A stretch of 64,000 nucleotides of DNA, taken from contig NC_057921.1 of assembly GCF_018873765.1 (NCBI RefSeq), positions 66,887,557 to 66,951,556 of the forward strand, read 5' to 3'. Position 1 is the stretch's first letter; each line of letters opens with the position of its first letter. Positions 49,375 to 60,781 of this stretch are shown in pieces. Under the pieces are notes generated by a model that saw only the letters and a list, made by a program, of their open reading frames with translations, had not been told where the DNA came from and did not search any database. The position numbers were made by a program, and so were the translations under genes. This DNA is from Telopea speciosissima. Lineage: Eukaryota > Streptophyta > Magnoliopsida > Proteales > Proteaceae.

Positions 49375-51025
49375 ACTGTTGTCTAACAGTAAGTTTAAAA
49401 AGAATTCGAGAAATCCTACTTAAATCTCAAATGTATCATTCAATATAAAATATTGGTGTGGTTGAAGTGCTAGAAGTGCTTCTGTTAAAGTACCTTCCTA
49501 ACGTGTTTGTTATTTTTTCTGATTCAGAAACACTTCTTCCTTCCTATTAACATACATGTTTCACGCCGCAGAATAAAAAACACTTCTAGCTCATAAACAC
49601 TTATGTGGAACATAAGTATTACCAAACAGGGCCTTATTCTCTTTCGGATTTTCTTCTGTAGTTGTAACTGTCTGTCTCTCATCGGATTTTAACAACATTG
49701 TATCAATGAAACCTTGTGATGATCCATGTGATCTTCAGCAGCTTGCATGTATCTGTCAATGAGCTTCTCCAGTAACTTGGCAGCAACCTTTTTAACAGCC
49801 TTCATACGACACATTTTTGGTGCTTCAGGCCATTCTTTTTTGTTGTAATTGTTGTTTAGAAAGTGTCTTGTGGTAGTGCTTCTGGGTTTCAGTTTCCAAA
49901 TTAAGAATTTTCAAAAGCCTTTCTTTTACCTCGCATCCTGATTTATTGCTAGTTGTGCTAATCCTCCTTTACTCCTATTGGTGAGAAAGAAAGCTTTTGT
50001 CATGAATGACTTTATTTTAAATTTAAAAATGGACTACACTCTTTGCATTCCATCTGAAGAGATACAGAAGGTTGTGTTTTAATATCATTAAAGGCTCTGA
50101 AACACTTGAATGGATCGGGATAGGATGAGCTAATGAGTCGTGGTTACTTTTTTCTTTTAAATCCATAAATGTTGATATCTTTTCTTGCCACTTAATCTAT
50201 GTTATTTTCAGTCCTTTTCTTTTAACATCTCAAACTTACATCATAGTGTCATACATTAGTTCTACTATGATTCAGCTTATGTTGAAACATTATGATTTTT
50301 TAAGGAAGTTATCCATGATGTATAACTTCAGAGGGATGATTGGTAAATCTAAAAGATAAAACAAGGAATGTAAAAATTACATCTAATTTAGGAGTAGCTC
50401 TGATACATAATAAGTTGCGAGAAAGTCATTTGAGGTTCAATGGACATGTGTTAACAGAGGTCTTTGAGTGCTCCAGTACAGTGGGGGTGATTTGATTCAA
50501 ATTGGAGGAGCTAAAAGAGTCAGGTGTAGGCCTAAAATGACTCTAGGAGAAGTGGTAATGAAAGACATGCATAGCTTAAGACTAGTAACAAGTATGATTT
50601 TGAATAGAGCTGATCGGAGGAAAAAGATCCATGTAGCCAACCCCATTCAGTTGGGATAAGGCTGAGTTTAGTTGAGTTGTTATCCATGATGCCATCAGAT
50701 AAGATTTTAAATGCATATTAGAATTTAATGTGTTCGAGAAAAATGCTATTATTTAATGATAATTTTTTTGTAATTGTTGGATAGTTAAAACTTACCATGT
50801 GGTCAGTATTGTTGGTGTAACAGTAGTTTTGTAATGAATTCCAAATCCTACTTAAATTCCAATATATCATTCAGTATTGAAATTGGATGTTGTTGAAGTG
50901 CTAGAAGTGCGTCTGTTAAAGCACCTTTCAAATGCGTTTCTGTTTCTTTTCTGATTCAGAAACACTTCTTATGCTCTGTTGTCAAACAAAAAGACACTTC
51001 CAGCTCAAAAATACTCCCTGGGAAT
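49375..51025. repeat. Two dispersed copies of a hAT-MITE-like repeat
   Basis: Segments at about 49375-49640 and 50805-51025 share GTGCTAGAAGTGC, CTGTTAAAG and CTGATTCAGAAACACTTCTT in the same order and spacing. The first copy ends ACCAAACAGGGCC, a typical hAT-MITE terminus. They face the same way, 1.43 kb apart, with an RTE LINE fragment between them. Confidence 0.65.
50390..50690 (+). mobile_element. RTE-clade LINE, truncated 3' end
   Basis: The plus-strand frame ending near 50659 (KRVRCRPKMTLGEVV, then MILNRADRRKKIHVANP) is the C-terminus of an RTE ORF2, followed by TTGGGATAAGGCTGAGTTTAGTTGAG, the RTE 3' tail. Everything upstream has been lost. Confidence 0.8.
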
Positions 51026-51757
51026 AGTAAACACCTCACCCTCGCGAATTATGATGATCGAGGATGTTAAACTGAGTTACCCAGATCCTGGGTTTCGGAA
51101 CAGTTCACAACCAGTCTTGGTTTGGGTCTGAAAACCATGTCACAATATGTCCCCTTGTTTGGGCAGGTGGTATGCTACTACAATCGGACTGTCACTCAGC
51201 CCACTTACTAGCCCTATGCCCAGATTCGTTGGACCATAGTTTCACTGTCTGAAACAGAATTTGGCCTGTATAGCTGTTTATTCTATCACCATTTACAGTT
51301 GGATCTGTAATTCTTCTGCAAGACTGCAACTGGAACTGTTCTATTTTGTTATTTTATTGTTCAAAGAGGATTACTCCGTTGTGTTAACCCAACAACTCAC
51401 TCCACTCTATTCTGGCAGCGGTACCTCTCTATCTCTCTGTGAGATCTCCTCTTGCTGTTTTCTGCCATGATCTAGGGTTTTCCACATTTAGTCGGTCATT
51501 ATCTGTTTCCGAAAACATCAGAACCCATACTACAATTTGAATTCTGCCATGTCAGGATTCAACTCATTTGGATCACAAATCCTAAAGAACTAACCGAGCT
51601 TTCTATTCAACCCTCTTATTTGATGGTGCTTTGTGGCATGTCGATTCCGAGAATTGTTTCAGTCTTCAACTTTGAAGACAATGTCTAATCATCCTTACAG
51701 CATTTGTTTAAGTGCTTTAGCTCTATAATATATTGTTGTCTGCTTTTTGTATCAGGT

Positions 51758-54700
51758 ATGGATGGAGCATTGCCTAATACAAAGAAGTGGATTGTGCTTT
51801 ATCCCATCTATATAAATTCAAAGAAAACTATAGCCGAAGGACGGAGAATTAGCACTACTAAAGCATGTGAAAATCCCACTTGTGTTGAGATCGGTGATTG
51901 CTGCAACTATCTTAAGCTACCGTCTGTAATCGAGGTCTTTTAGTCATTTTCCGTAATTTAATTTTGGTTGATGGTCCCCTTGCATTCTTTTAGCAAATTT
52001 GCAACTCTTTGTGTGGTTCCTTTCCTTCCCTTCTACACCCTTTAATTGCTTAATGAAAATGACATGGGGTATGTGAAATAAGGTTGCCAACTTATATCTA
52101 CAATTCATGGTGCTTTATACTTACAGATTGATAAGGCATATCCACGTGATTTCATGCAAAGAGGGAGAGTGAGGGTATTGCTGAAAAAAGAAGATGGAAC
52201 TTTGTATAATCCGGCTATAGCTTCACGTAAGTGTAACACTCTTCCCTCCTCCCAGTGTCCTTTGCGTTGGAAGTGCCCACTAGGTCTTAATTCTTGTTGA
52301 TGCATGATCAGACAGATTTAATCTTTCATGTTGATCGAATGATAGTGAACATGAGATTGTTTCTTACAAGTTTGCCATTATCTTTTACGTACCCGTACCC
52401 CTTTTGGGCATTCTGGTTAATTACGATCCTTCCATTCCTCTTGGTAAGCTTGCTATAAATTACAGTTTTGCCACTATAATTTAGTTTATGTTGCCATTTG
52501 TGGGCCCCTAGCACTCAACTTAGGGTCTTGGACCGTTAGATCACATCAGTTTGGGATTGCAATTTTTTGAAGATTGGTACTTGCATGGCATGGTGGTTGT
52601 TATTATTGGAGCTTATTTGCTCAGATTTATTTTTATGTTGCCATTTGTGGGCCCCTAGCACTCAACTTAGGGTCTTGGACCGTTAGATCACATCAGTTTG
52701 GGATTGCAATTTTTTGAAGATTGGTACTTGCATGGCATGATGGTTGTTATTATTGGAGCTTATTTGCTCAGATTTATTTAAATCTGGCCTATCTGGGATT
52801 TTATTTGCTACCGTGAGGGGGTGATTGGAATTATTTTATTTGGATCTTATTTATGGGATTTATGTGATGCTCATCCTTCTTGATGCTGGTTGTTATTGCC
52901 ATATGATGGTGGATTGTTCTCTATTACATCCTCTACATAATTTGTCCTCGTGTAATGCTACCCATGAGGGGGAGATCGGAGATTATTATTTGCTCAGCTC
53001 AACTCAACTCATTAGTTGAAGATTATTATTATTTATTTGTTCATGTCATCTGCTCGTGTCTTCAACAACAATTTTATCTATGAAGATTGTTACTTGTGGT
53101 ATTCAGCAACAATGCAATTTATCTGATCCACAACAACTTTTTACTGTCTGATTCATAGCAACCTAATGTTGTCTAGTCCCCAACAACCTAATGCTGCCGC
53201 TTGGTTTGTAGTAACTTATATTGCATTTTTTTCAGTGGTCCGCCATAACCTATACTGCATTTTTATCAGTGGTCCACAGTAACTTATATTGCATTTTTAT
53301 CAGTGGTCCACAATAACCTATACTACACTTTTGCCTGGTTCGCAGCAACCTATGTTGCAATTTTATCTGTGACCTCTATTTGGGGCTCATAAGTGCATTG
53401 ATATTTGCACTTTTAACTGTCTTACTACTTGCCTTCCTTGAGATAGGCTTATGATGTAGCCTTTGAATACTGCACTTTTATTTGTCTTCTTTGTGTAGAT
53501 TACTATTTACTACCTGGCTTCCTTGGGAAGAGCTTATGATGTTGCTGTTGCTGATATGATATTTTGGATTGCGAATTGGTGTTCTCTATCACATATTTTG
53601 TTCGTTTCTGGCTGGATTTATTCGACACAAAATTTTTCTCTATTTTTGCTGTTGATGATTGATATGCTTGAGTTGGTATTTCTATTAGAATGAAGTTCTC
53701 TATATGCTTATTGGCGTCTATAACTGCTATTTATGTTCAAGACTGGTGCTGCTTTTAATATTTGTTCTTGTTGTTCCAAACTGAAGCCTTTGATATATAC
53801 ACACCAGCTTGAGGGGGAGTGTTAAGATATGTACTGCGTTTAGTCATGATAAGGGAGTGTTCCTATTGTGTTATGTTTGGTCTTCTTTAGTTTTCCTGGT
53901 TGGAGTCTAGTTAGATTTAGTTGTGCGTGTGTATGTCTTGTAAATTACACAGAGTTTGACTCTGATTTTACTTGTTAAAAATAGTTCATTGGCAGACCAT
54001 GATAGGTAGACTGAATCTATAGTGGGTTCAATAAATCTTCTCTCTTCCACTTGTAGGTACTGGTTCCAGGTTGTGTGTTTGTCACAAAGGGTTTTGATTT
54101 TAGTTGCCCTCAAATTATTTCAGAAAGGAAATGCTGCTGGATCTTTGAGGGATGTTGCTAGGCTGCTAGCCAGCATCGATGATTGCTTTGCTCCAAAAGC
54201 AATAGATCTCATCTCTTTCTGGGATTTCCAATTTGATCTCTTGAATCCTGACGTTGTTGGCTCTCTGTCAGTCTTCATTCTTTCTTTTTCTAGAACATTG
54301 CAATGGCCAACCGCCAGCTTTGTTTGCATTTTTCGCTGTGGGTCTGGCCAACATTTTTTAATTCTGTGCTTTTTTATAGGTTTGTGGCCAGCATTCTATG
54401 GTATTTTCATACTCCCCAGGGATTCCCCCCTCCCCCAATTCTTTAGGTTTCTGTCTCTCCCCCCCTTGATGAAATCTTTTGGTTTTTTCATAAGAGGAAA
54501 AAAAAATAAAGGAAGCTGGAATTTCATTGAAAAAGGAAGAAAAGTTTTTGAGACTATCCTTTCATTTTTAGACTCCTTTAGACTACATAGGATTACTAAA
54601 AACCACAAAAGGACTGCTTGTCCAGTCCATTTGCACATTATTCGTGAAGGAATCCTATTGGTTTAAAGATTGTTTAATATTTCCTTCTGTTGGGCATTTT

Positions 54701-55236
54701 TCAGTGAGAAACTGGAGGTCCAGCCTCCCTTCCAAGAAAATTAAAATGAAATGTATTAATGGAACCATGCAATCCATACAACTTCTTCCTCACTACTGTG
54801 TGAATTGTGATTGCACAGTTTCGTGTTTCTTTTGTTTCTTTATTGTTTTCTTCTGTATATATAAGCACATCTTTTCTTTCTTCTATATATAGCCCTGTTT
54901 GTTTCATTGTAAAATTTCCATGCACATGATATTTTACAAGAAAGTTTTCCTCCATCAAAATTTTTCTCACTTTTCAATGTCATTTTTCACATTTTATGTT
55001 AAAACAAACAGTGGAAAATCCTATTTTAGGGGAACATTTTCCTTTTCTGCTTTTCTACATGGAAACAAACGGATTGGTAATTATTCTGTGATGATTATCT
55101 TGCAGGAAAACAATTGATGCTCCAGATTGCAGAGATGGTCCCCAGACACCATGGGAGGACCAAGAAACAGGAACCTGCATCAACATCAACAACCGGACAC
55201 TCCAAATCTGGAAAAGGTGGAAAGAAAAAGAAATAA
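51758..55236 (+). CDS. SRP19: SRP19, signal recognition particle 19 kDa subunit
   Basis: Three coding exons: 51758-51934 (starting two bases after an acceptor), 52127-52226 and 55106-55236 (stop TAA at 55234), all with GT..AG introns and matching phases; 135 residues, the normal plant length. SRP19 binds the tips of helices 6 and 8 of 7SL RNA and remodels it so that SRP54 can bind. The sequence shows KKWIVLYPIYINSKKT near the N-terminus, EGRRIS, a DCCNYLKLPS segment, AYPRDFMQRGRVRV at the RNA-binding face, and a lysine/glycine-rich basic tail (SGKGGKKKK). The last intron is 2.9 kb and filled with repeats. The 5' UTR exon lies upstream and was not fixed. Confidence 0.96.
52488..52781. repeat. 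Recent 147-bp tandem duplication in SRP19 intron
   Basis: The segment beginning TTGCCATTTGTGGGCCCCTA at 52491 is repeated from 52638 with only about one difference (GCATGGTGG against GCATGATGG). The near identity points to a young duplication. Confidence 0.95.
53105..53380. repeat. Minisatellite with 34-bp unit in SRP19 intron
   Basis: The word CAGTGGTC recurs at 53233, 53267 and 53301, giving a 34-bp period (CAGTGGTCCACAGTAACTTA and so on). More diverged copies with CAACAACCTAATGTTG and CAGCAACCTATGTTG lie on either side. Confidence 0.85.
53811..54090 (+). mobile_element. Ty1/copia-like 3' remnant: polypurine tract and LTR start
   Basis: The phrase CCAGCTTGAGGGGGAGTGTTA is the usual junction of polypurine tract (GAGGGGGAG, 53811-53819) and 3' LTR (TGTTAAGATATG from 53820) in plant copia elements. 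The LTR's right end is unclear, somewhere near 54080. No pol sequence was recognised to the left. Confidence 0.55.
54893..55073. mobile_element. hAT-like MITE next to the last SRP19 exon
   Basis: The left end GCCCTGTTTGTTTCATTGTA is matched by the complement of the right end (TCCGTTTGTTTCCATGTA), with a non-coding AT-rich interior. Its right end is about 33 bp from the acceptor site of the final SRP19 exon, so the branch point may lie in or right next to it. Confidence 0.5.
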
Positions 55237-57050
55237 ATTGGGTTTTGCAAGAGCAGAAAGTTCTCCATACCCGCAATTTTTCTTCTTTTTGCTGGCCCTG
55301 GTCAACAATGTGGCTCACTTATATCAGGCTTTGAATTTCTCAATTTAATTGATGTTTGTACTCTTTCAAAGGAGCACTTGCTCTTGTTATGCTTTTCATA
55401 CTAGCTCCTAGGAGAGTTAAATTACAGTTTGGGAATGTTTTTCTGGAAGCCTTCCACAGAATTTAGGTAGGACTTCCCTAAAATGTCACTCAAAGAGGTA
55501 AACGAGGATCATAACCTCAGAATTTTACCCATGGACAAAGCTTTGGGATGAGCCTCTTTCAAATCCCTCAAGATTCCCTCCTTTCAGTAGCAGATGTCAT
55601 CCACTAAGGAACTAAGCAATGGAATATTTAACTTCTCCGTCTATTCTTCCCTCCAAGAAGTAATTGAAAGAAATCAACCAGATACATTTACCACTATTTG
55701 AAACTGTAGAAAAGTGGATATGGAAAGAAATTTTATCTAGGAATATCTCAGTTGCCTCTGCATACCGACTTAGTATCAGATTGACACATTAGCATTATTA
55801 TGCTAATCCTTCTTTCCTTGAAATTTGGCACATCAAAGCACACCACCTTTAAGGTTCAAGTTTTTATCTTCTTGCTTTGAAAGGTACTGAACGCCCGACT
55901 TTTGGCTGAGCAAGGTTTCAATATTCCTGCCTGATGTTCTATTTGTAATCATCAAGAGCCTCATCATGGAACATCTTTTCTTCCAATGCACTTGGGCAAG
56001 AGCTGTTTGATTCTCTACTAAGCTTTCGCAGCTCATGTATCATAAACTCTTCTAAGCTCATTTTTCTTCTTGGAAAATATTGATGATGGTGACGCGATTC
56101 AAATTTGGCAATAAGACATGCACCATTGTTGGCAACTCATTTGGTCTAATATTGGAATTCTGTCCTCGCTCCCTCTTTGAACATCATCCTCATCGATTCA
56201 TTTTAAAACATACTTGTTGGGAGAGGCCACAAAAATAGGTTTTTAGTTTTAGCTTTGATGGCTCAAGCCTGAGCAACCCTTTCTCCGGCAGAAAATCTGA
56301 TTCATTGGTTGCAAAGGCATCGGCAGTAAGAATGGGACTAGTTTTCTGTGCTATTGATACAATCCAACCATATTCACCCAAAAGAAGATACAATCCAACC
56401 GAAAAAGAATTACTCAACAATCGTTGATTCACTTCGGAATCCTACTAAGCCAAGGTGCATCGTAGAGATCAACCCAGATTGTCGGGGAAGCTGATGGAGA
56501 GCATAGAGATTAGATGAATCATGCTGAAATACTTCATCAAAATTTAAAGAATGACCTTGGACAGCTTTTGAAAGTTCCAATCTATGAAAAATCATCGATA
56601 TCTCATGCATCAGTCTTAAAGCCAAATATTTGAATCCAGTTTGTACAGACAGAATGAAAGATAGGTTTAAGACCCTCTCTAGTGAGCGTAGAGGTCCAGT
56701 GAGCAATGAGAGAGGAGCTGGAGTCCTCCAGCAGGACCCACACTTATTAAAGGCAAAAAAGGAAACATTACACACAAGATTGTTTCAGAAAGTATAAGAT
56801 ACCAATTTTTTTGCTACGGAAAAAAAAAATCATTTTCTTGAAATGCAAATTGCCATCTAGTCTGAAGGGACAACGCCCATGTAGATTTTTTTCTTTCTTT
56901 CATTTTGGATACTACAACAGATCATTTCTCAATACCATCTATATCACAAAAAAATTGTATAACACCACACGGGTTTAATGGGTGGGTAGCTCCTCATACA
57001 CAAAAATCAAGGAAGCTACTAGAAGTATACAACCAAACAGAGGTTCATGC
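55237..57050. other. Intergenic region between the convergent SRP19 and Kish genes
   Basis: It contains the 3' UTR of SRP19 on the left and that of the Kish gene on the right. In the middle (about 55855-56070) is a decayed plus-strand zf-RVT-like LINE stretch. No intact gene was seen. Confidence 0.55.
55855..56070 (+). mobile_element. L1-type LINE relic (zinc-knuckle region of ORF2)
   Basis: Plus-strand fragments KVLNARLLAEQGFNIPA, CSICNHQ and, in a shifted frame, MEHLFFQCTWARAV follow the pattern of the zf-RVT domain found after the reverse transcriptase of plant L1 elements. At least one stop and one frameshift intervene. Further LINE sequence may continue to about 56750 but is not convincing. 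Confidence 0.5.
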
Positions 57051-60000
57051 TTAGGAAATTATGATCGAAATGCCCATCGTGAAACATCCCACAGCGACCC
57101 ATGGGCTCAAACGTTCACCTGTTTCAATATAAAAAGGGAACCGTGAGGGCCATAAAACAATCATAAAAAAGATAGATGTACGAGGACTACAAAACATCCA
57201 AGTATAGGCAAGGAGACTCACTGTACCCCTGCAACCTAGACTGAAGTACAACCTAACCGTATGCGGGTGGGGGTAGGGAGTGGGGGTTGGGGGAGGTGTG
57301 TGTAATGTAGTCCTAGTTCCACAAAAAGATAAAAAAAAGCCTGGTTTTAGTAATAGATTGGTCTGGGCTTCACTTTTTTTGGCCTTTTCAATTATAATGC
57401 ACTAGAAATAAAGCCCAAAACTTAGGTTTAAAGAGATGCACGAAAAAGTATTTCATTGAATAATTAGTCAGTTGTGGGTTCCATATCAAGAGTCCAAGTT
57501 TAAGAATTGTTTAAGAATACTAATCTAAGTTGGTTTCTTTGCTAAGTCTTCCTCTTGTTAGTAAAATTAGAATGTCTAAGAGTCTTAATGTTAAATATAT
57601 TAGGCTAGTAAGAGTCCTAATCAAGTATTTTGATTTCTATAAATATGTAACCAACCTCCCCCCCCCCCCCCCAAACTCTGATTGATTGAAATATGATATC
57701 TGATTTTGAGATTGTTTATTTTAGCAAATTGACTCCCTCCCTGGCTTTATTCTCTCTCTCTCTCTCTCTCTCATCCATCTAGTAAGAATTTTCTCATTTC
57801 AATTACTTGACAATTGTCTGAATATTCCATTAACAGATTAGACCCACTGTCCTATGCCCTCTCTCAACCCCAAATTGATTCCCAGCTTCTCTCTCTCCAT
57901 TCTAATCAATATCTAGTTTTGACCACCAAATAAATCTGCAACATTGTTTATCTTATTGTGGTAATAGGATACTGCATATTTGACTGTTAGACCTGAGATC
58001 ATATAAATACTACCCATCAGTTCGGGATCTTTGCCATCCATTCCATTGGTGGGCCCATTACCTGCAGGCTGATCTGATCAGTCTGCATCAGTGAGTGTGT
58101 CGCATATTTACTCATCTTATTGTTGTCGGAAGTATCACTGGGCTCATCAGAGATGCTTCAAATCAGTTTACAGACTATGTTGATTTGAGGCCGAGGCCTG
58201 GGCCTGAGAGGGAAAAGGAGACTACATTTTACCTGGCTTTAGAGTTCAGTAATTAAGAGCATGGACCAAGTACTTAATCATTACTAACCTACCCATCCTT
58301 CTTTATCTGATTCTGTATTCCAAAGGTTGACAAGGGTGATCTAGAAATGGATCTAATACTACTAAAATAAAAGCTGATGAAGGTACCAAGTTTCAAATGA
58401 TGAATTACTTGATCATCAACACTGTACTCGATGGAAGCATTTTAAGGGAGGCAGCTGGACAATTTCATGCTCACTTATCACGTATCCAACTTGAGTATCA
58501 TACTAAAAAAATATGGCAATAGCTTTTTGTATTTCATTGAGTTTTTGCCTGAAATTTTCAAACTTTCGGTTTTTGGCCACTGGACTGAAGCACCTAAACC
58601 CACTGAAACTTAACAGTTTAAAGTCTAATGTATTTTTTTTGGTCATTCTGATCTATTCCCTATCAATGTTAGCAATTCTGCTAAAACCACTATTTAGGTA
58701 AAAAACTTTAAACTCCATAATTCAAACAATAGGGGGTTATTGGCCTAGAGCTCTAATAAAATGGCCATTGATACATGAACACAGACAACATAAAGACCAC
58801 TCCACTGACTTTTATTGCCTGAAAATTTTTCAGAAGTGAGGAACTACCAAAATGCTGAAATTTTAGTTCTTGGAAGCAAACAAAAATGATCACACTAGAG
58901 GAAATACACAATTTAGTACAAGCATAACAAGGACAATGACAAAGTTAATATACAGGCAATCAGGAATCAAGGAACTTACCTATTCTGGCAGCCTTCCAAA
59001 AGAAGCCTCGAAACCTGCCAGGTTCACAATTCATCAAACCAAAAATATCTTAATTTAGAAAATAAGCACAATTTAATCCACTCAGTATTTGTAGACATCA
59101 AAACCTAGGGTTCATAACTTCTAATATACAGCGCGTGGCTACAAACAATATTAAACAATGAATGATTGAATCAGAGATTAAAATAGTCAAGGAACTTAGG
59201 AGTGTCACAAATAGGAACGAGATGAGGAAAAGTTGACTAAGATGGTTCTGCCATGAGCAACAAAGCCCAATGAATGCATTAGGGAGAATGCATGCAATAT
59301 TGAGGAGTGATATGGTGTACATTGTATGTGTTAAAGGGACAGTAGAGAGAGAAGAAACGAGTGCTAACGGTAATGGGAGTAGAAATGACTTAATTGAGTG
59401 GAATGGTGGAACAGGACTTCTGCAGCCACCCTCAATTAGTTGGGGCATGTCTCAGTGAGTTGAGTTCTAATACACAGTGACTGCTCCAGTTCTGGCATGA
59501 GAGTTCTGTCTGCCCATGACAGCTTCGTCTGATTGCAAGTAAAGGGAAGGGAAGGGAAGGGAATGGAAGGGAAATCAGTTTAAAAATGAAAATAGAATAC
59601 AAGGAATTTGATTGCAAAATGAAGTAAAATTTAATACCCAAATTTGGCACGTTTTGGAGTTAATTACAAAACGATGTTAGGTAATGATTACAAAGTTTCC
59701 ATTTGAGATTTGATTTAAATACACTTCCCTTCTCTTTGCCTTGCAACCAGACAGAGCCGAACAGTTCTGTGAACTTTCAGTTTCAATTTTCCGTTTATAT
59801 GAGCAATGCAAATGACTTTAAGGACAACATATACTTCAGTTATCTCCAAGCATCAAAGTTTAGACAAGCAATTAAGGATGATCCAGTCAAAGAATTTTCA
59901 ACCTTCCTGAATTCGCTGTATTAATGATAAAGTTTAAGAGATCCTGGCAGAATGGTATAGAAAACCATGAAGTATTTGTGAATACCAACACAATTAAACC

Positions 60001-60540
60001 CTAGAAAGCTGAAACATATCAATACAGTAGGTTGATCGATACCCAGTTTTCTGTTCGAGGATGGTGGGGAACTGCATCTTCACATAAGTGCAGGAGCAAA
60101 TAACTAGCAGCACCACCGTCAGAAACGAATGGAAATTGAAAAGCGCAGACTGCCACATCCAAAAAATAAATAAACAAGTTGAAAAACTCCCTGATTTCCT
60201 CTCAAAAGTAAATGAATTTTTCCACAAATAATGCTTCACTAAATTTCTTTTTTTTACCATTATCGAATTCTCCTTCAACTGATTGGCTTTCTTTGACTGG
60301 ATCTACAGAGATAATTCGAGGCTGAAACCAACAAAAATGATAAACAACCAAAAGGAAAGAATAATCCAAAAAATAAGAAGAAAGAGAAGAAGAAGTACCT
60401 TATTGAAGGCTGAAGAGAGCTGTCGAGAAATTCACAGCTCCTTATTCCTTTTGTCACCCGCGTGTTAAAGCTCCGACCCTTTCTTCCTCTGAAGCCCTTA
60501 AATCCGTAAGCACCCTCGATTTGTTCTCTCTGCGAGTCTG
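57051..60540 (-). CDS. KISH: Kish (TMEM167) family small membrane protein
   Basis: Minus strand. Coding exons: 60258-60321 (5' UTR, with the ATG as its last three bases), 60043-60149, 58980-59014 (35 nt) and 57051-57118 (stop TAA); an upstream non-coding exon ends at 60399 and probably begins near 60540. Splice sites are GT..AG and phases agree. The product has 70 residues, against about 72 in the family: MSALFNFHSFLTVVLLVIC, YVKMQFPTILEQKTGFRG, FFWKAARIGERLSPWVAVG, then CFTMGISIIIS. Kish proteins are conserved in eukaryotes, have two membrane helices (here about 4-20 and 52-69) and act in the early secretory pathway or Golgi. Each exon is too short to stand out as an open frame; the call rests on the joined product matching the family along its whole length. 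Confidence 0.95.
57640..57775. repeat. Poly-C run and (TC)n microsatellite in Kish intron
   Basis: A poly-C tract of 15 or more bases lies at about 57657-57672 and a (TC)n run at about 57751-57771, inside the 1861-bp intron 57119-58979. No gene is seen in the rest of that intron. Confidence 0.85.
59170..59465 (+). mobile_element. RTE-like LINE 3' end in a Kish intron
   Basis: The plus-strand reading MRKS..LRWFCHEQQSPMNAL, then IEWNGG and SISWGMSQ, has the shape of the RTE ORF2 C-terminus. It ends AATTAGTTGGGGCATGTCTCAGTGAGTTGAG, a decayed RTE tail. It lies antisense to the host gene in intron 59015-60042. Confidence 0.6.
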
Positions 60541-60781
60541 CGTCTCTCTCTGTTTTCTATAATTTGTTATCTCGGAAACGACATTGATGTAACGACTTGT
60601 GTGCGTGAGTCACGATTTAAATGTCGTAACCCGGAGTAGCGACTTATAGAAAGTTTTTCTTTTCTTTTAAATGCCGTTTTCCTCGGCACTGCAACTACCA
60701 ATAACCAACTCACTAGCATATACAAGCCGAGTCGAACTCGGAGCTTCGCCTCTGCCACTTCGCTCGTAAGAGTAAAAAACG
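60541..60781. promoter_or_regulatory. Putative shared promoter between Kish and the Rav1/DmX-like gene
   Basis: The Kish leader exon on the minus strand and the ATG of the WD40 gene on the plus strand face away from each other across about 240 bp. The interval is less AT-rich than its surroundings, has several ACGAC/CGTAAC words, and shows no obvious TATA box. A bidirectional promoter is an inference from spacing. Confidence 0.5.

Larger units (their letters stand above)
47117..51757 (+). other. Region upstream of SRP19: probable 5' leader exon(s) and long 5' UTR intron
   Basis: The SRP19 start codon is only two bases after an acceptor site (51751-51755), so a 5' UTR exon must lie upstream. 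A likely place is about 47150-47250, where a CT-rich plant leader-like sequence ends AGCAG before GTACTC, but this is a guess. The interval also holds a duplicated ~85-bp segment (47715 and 47987), paired MITE-like repeats and an RTE LINE end. No other gene was recognised. Confidence 0.45.
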
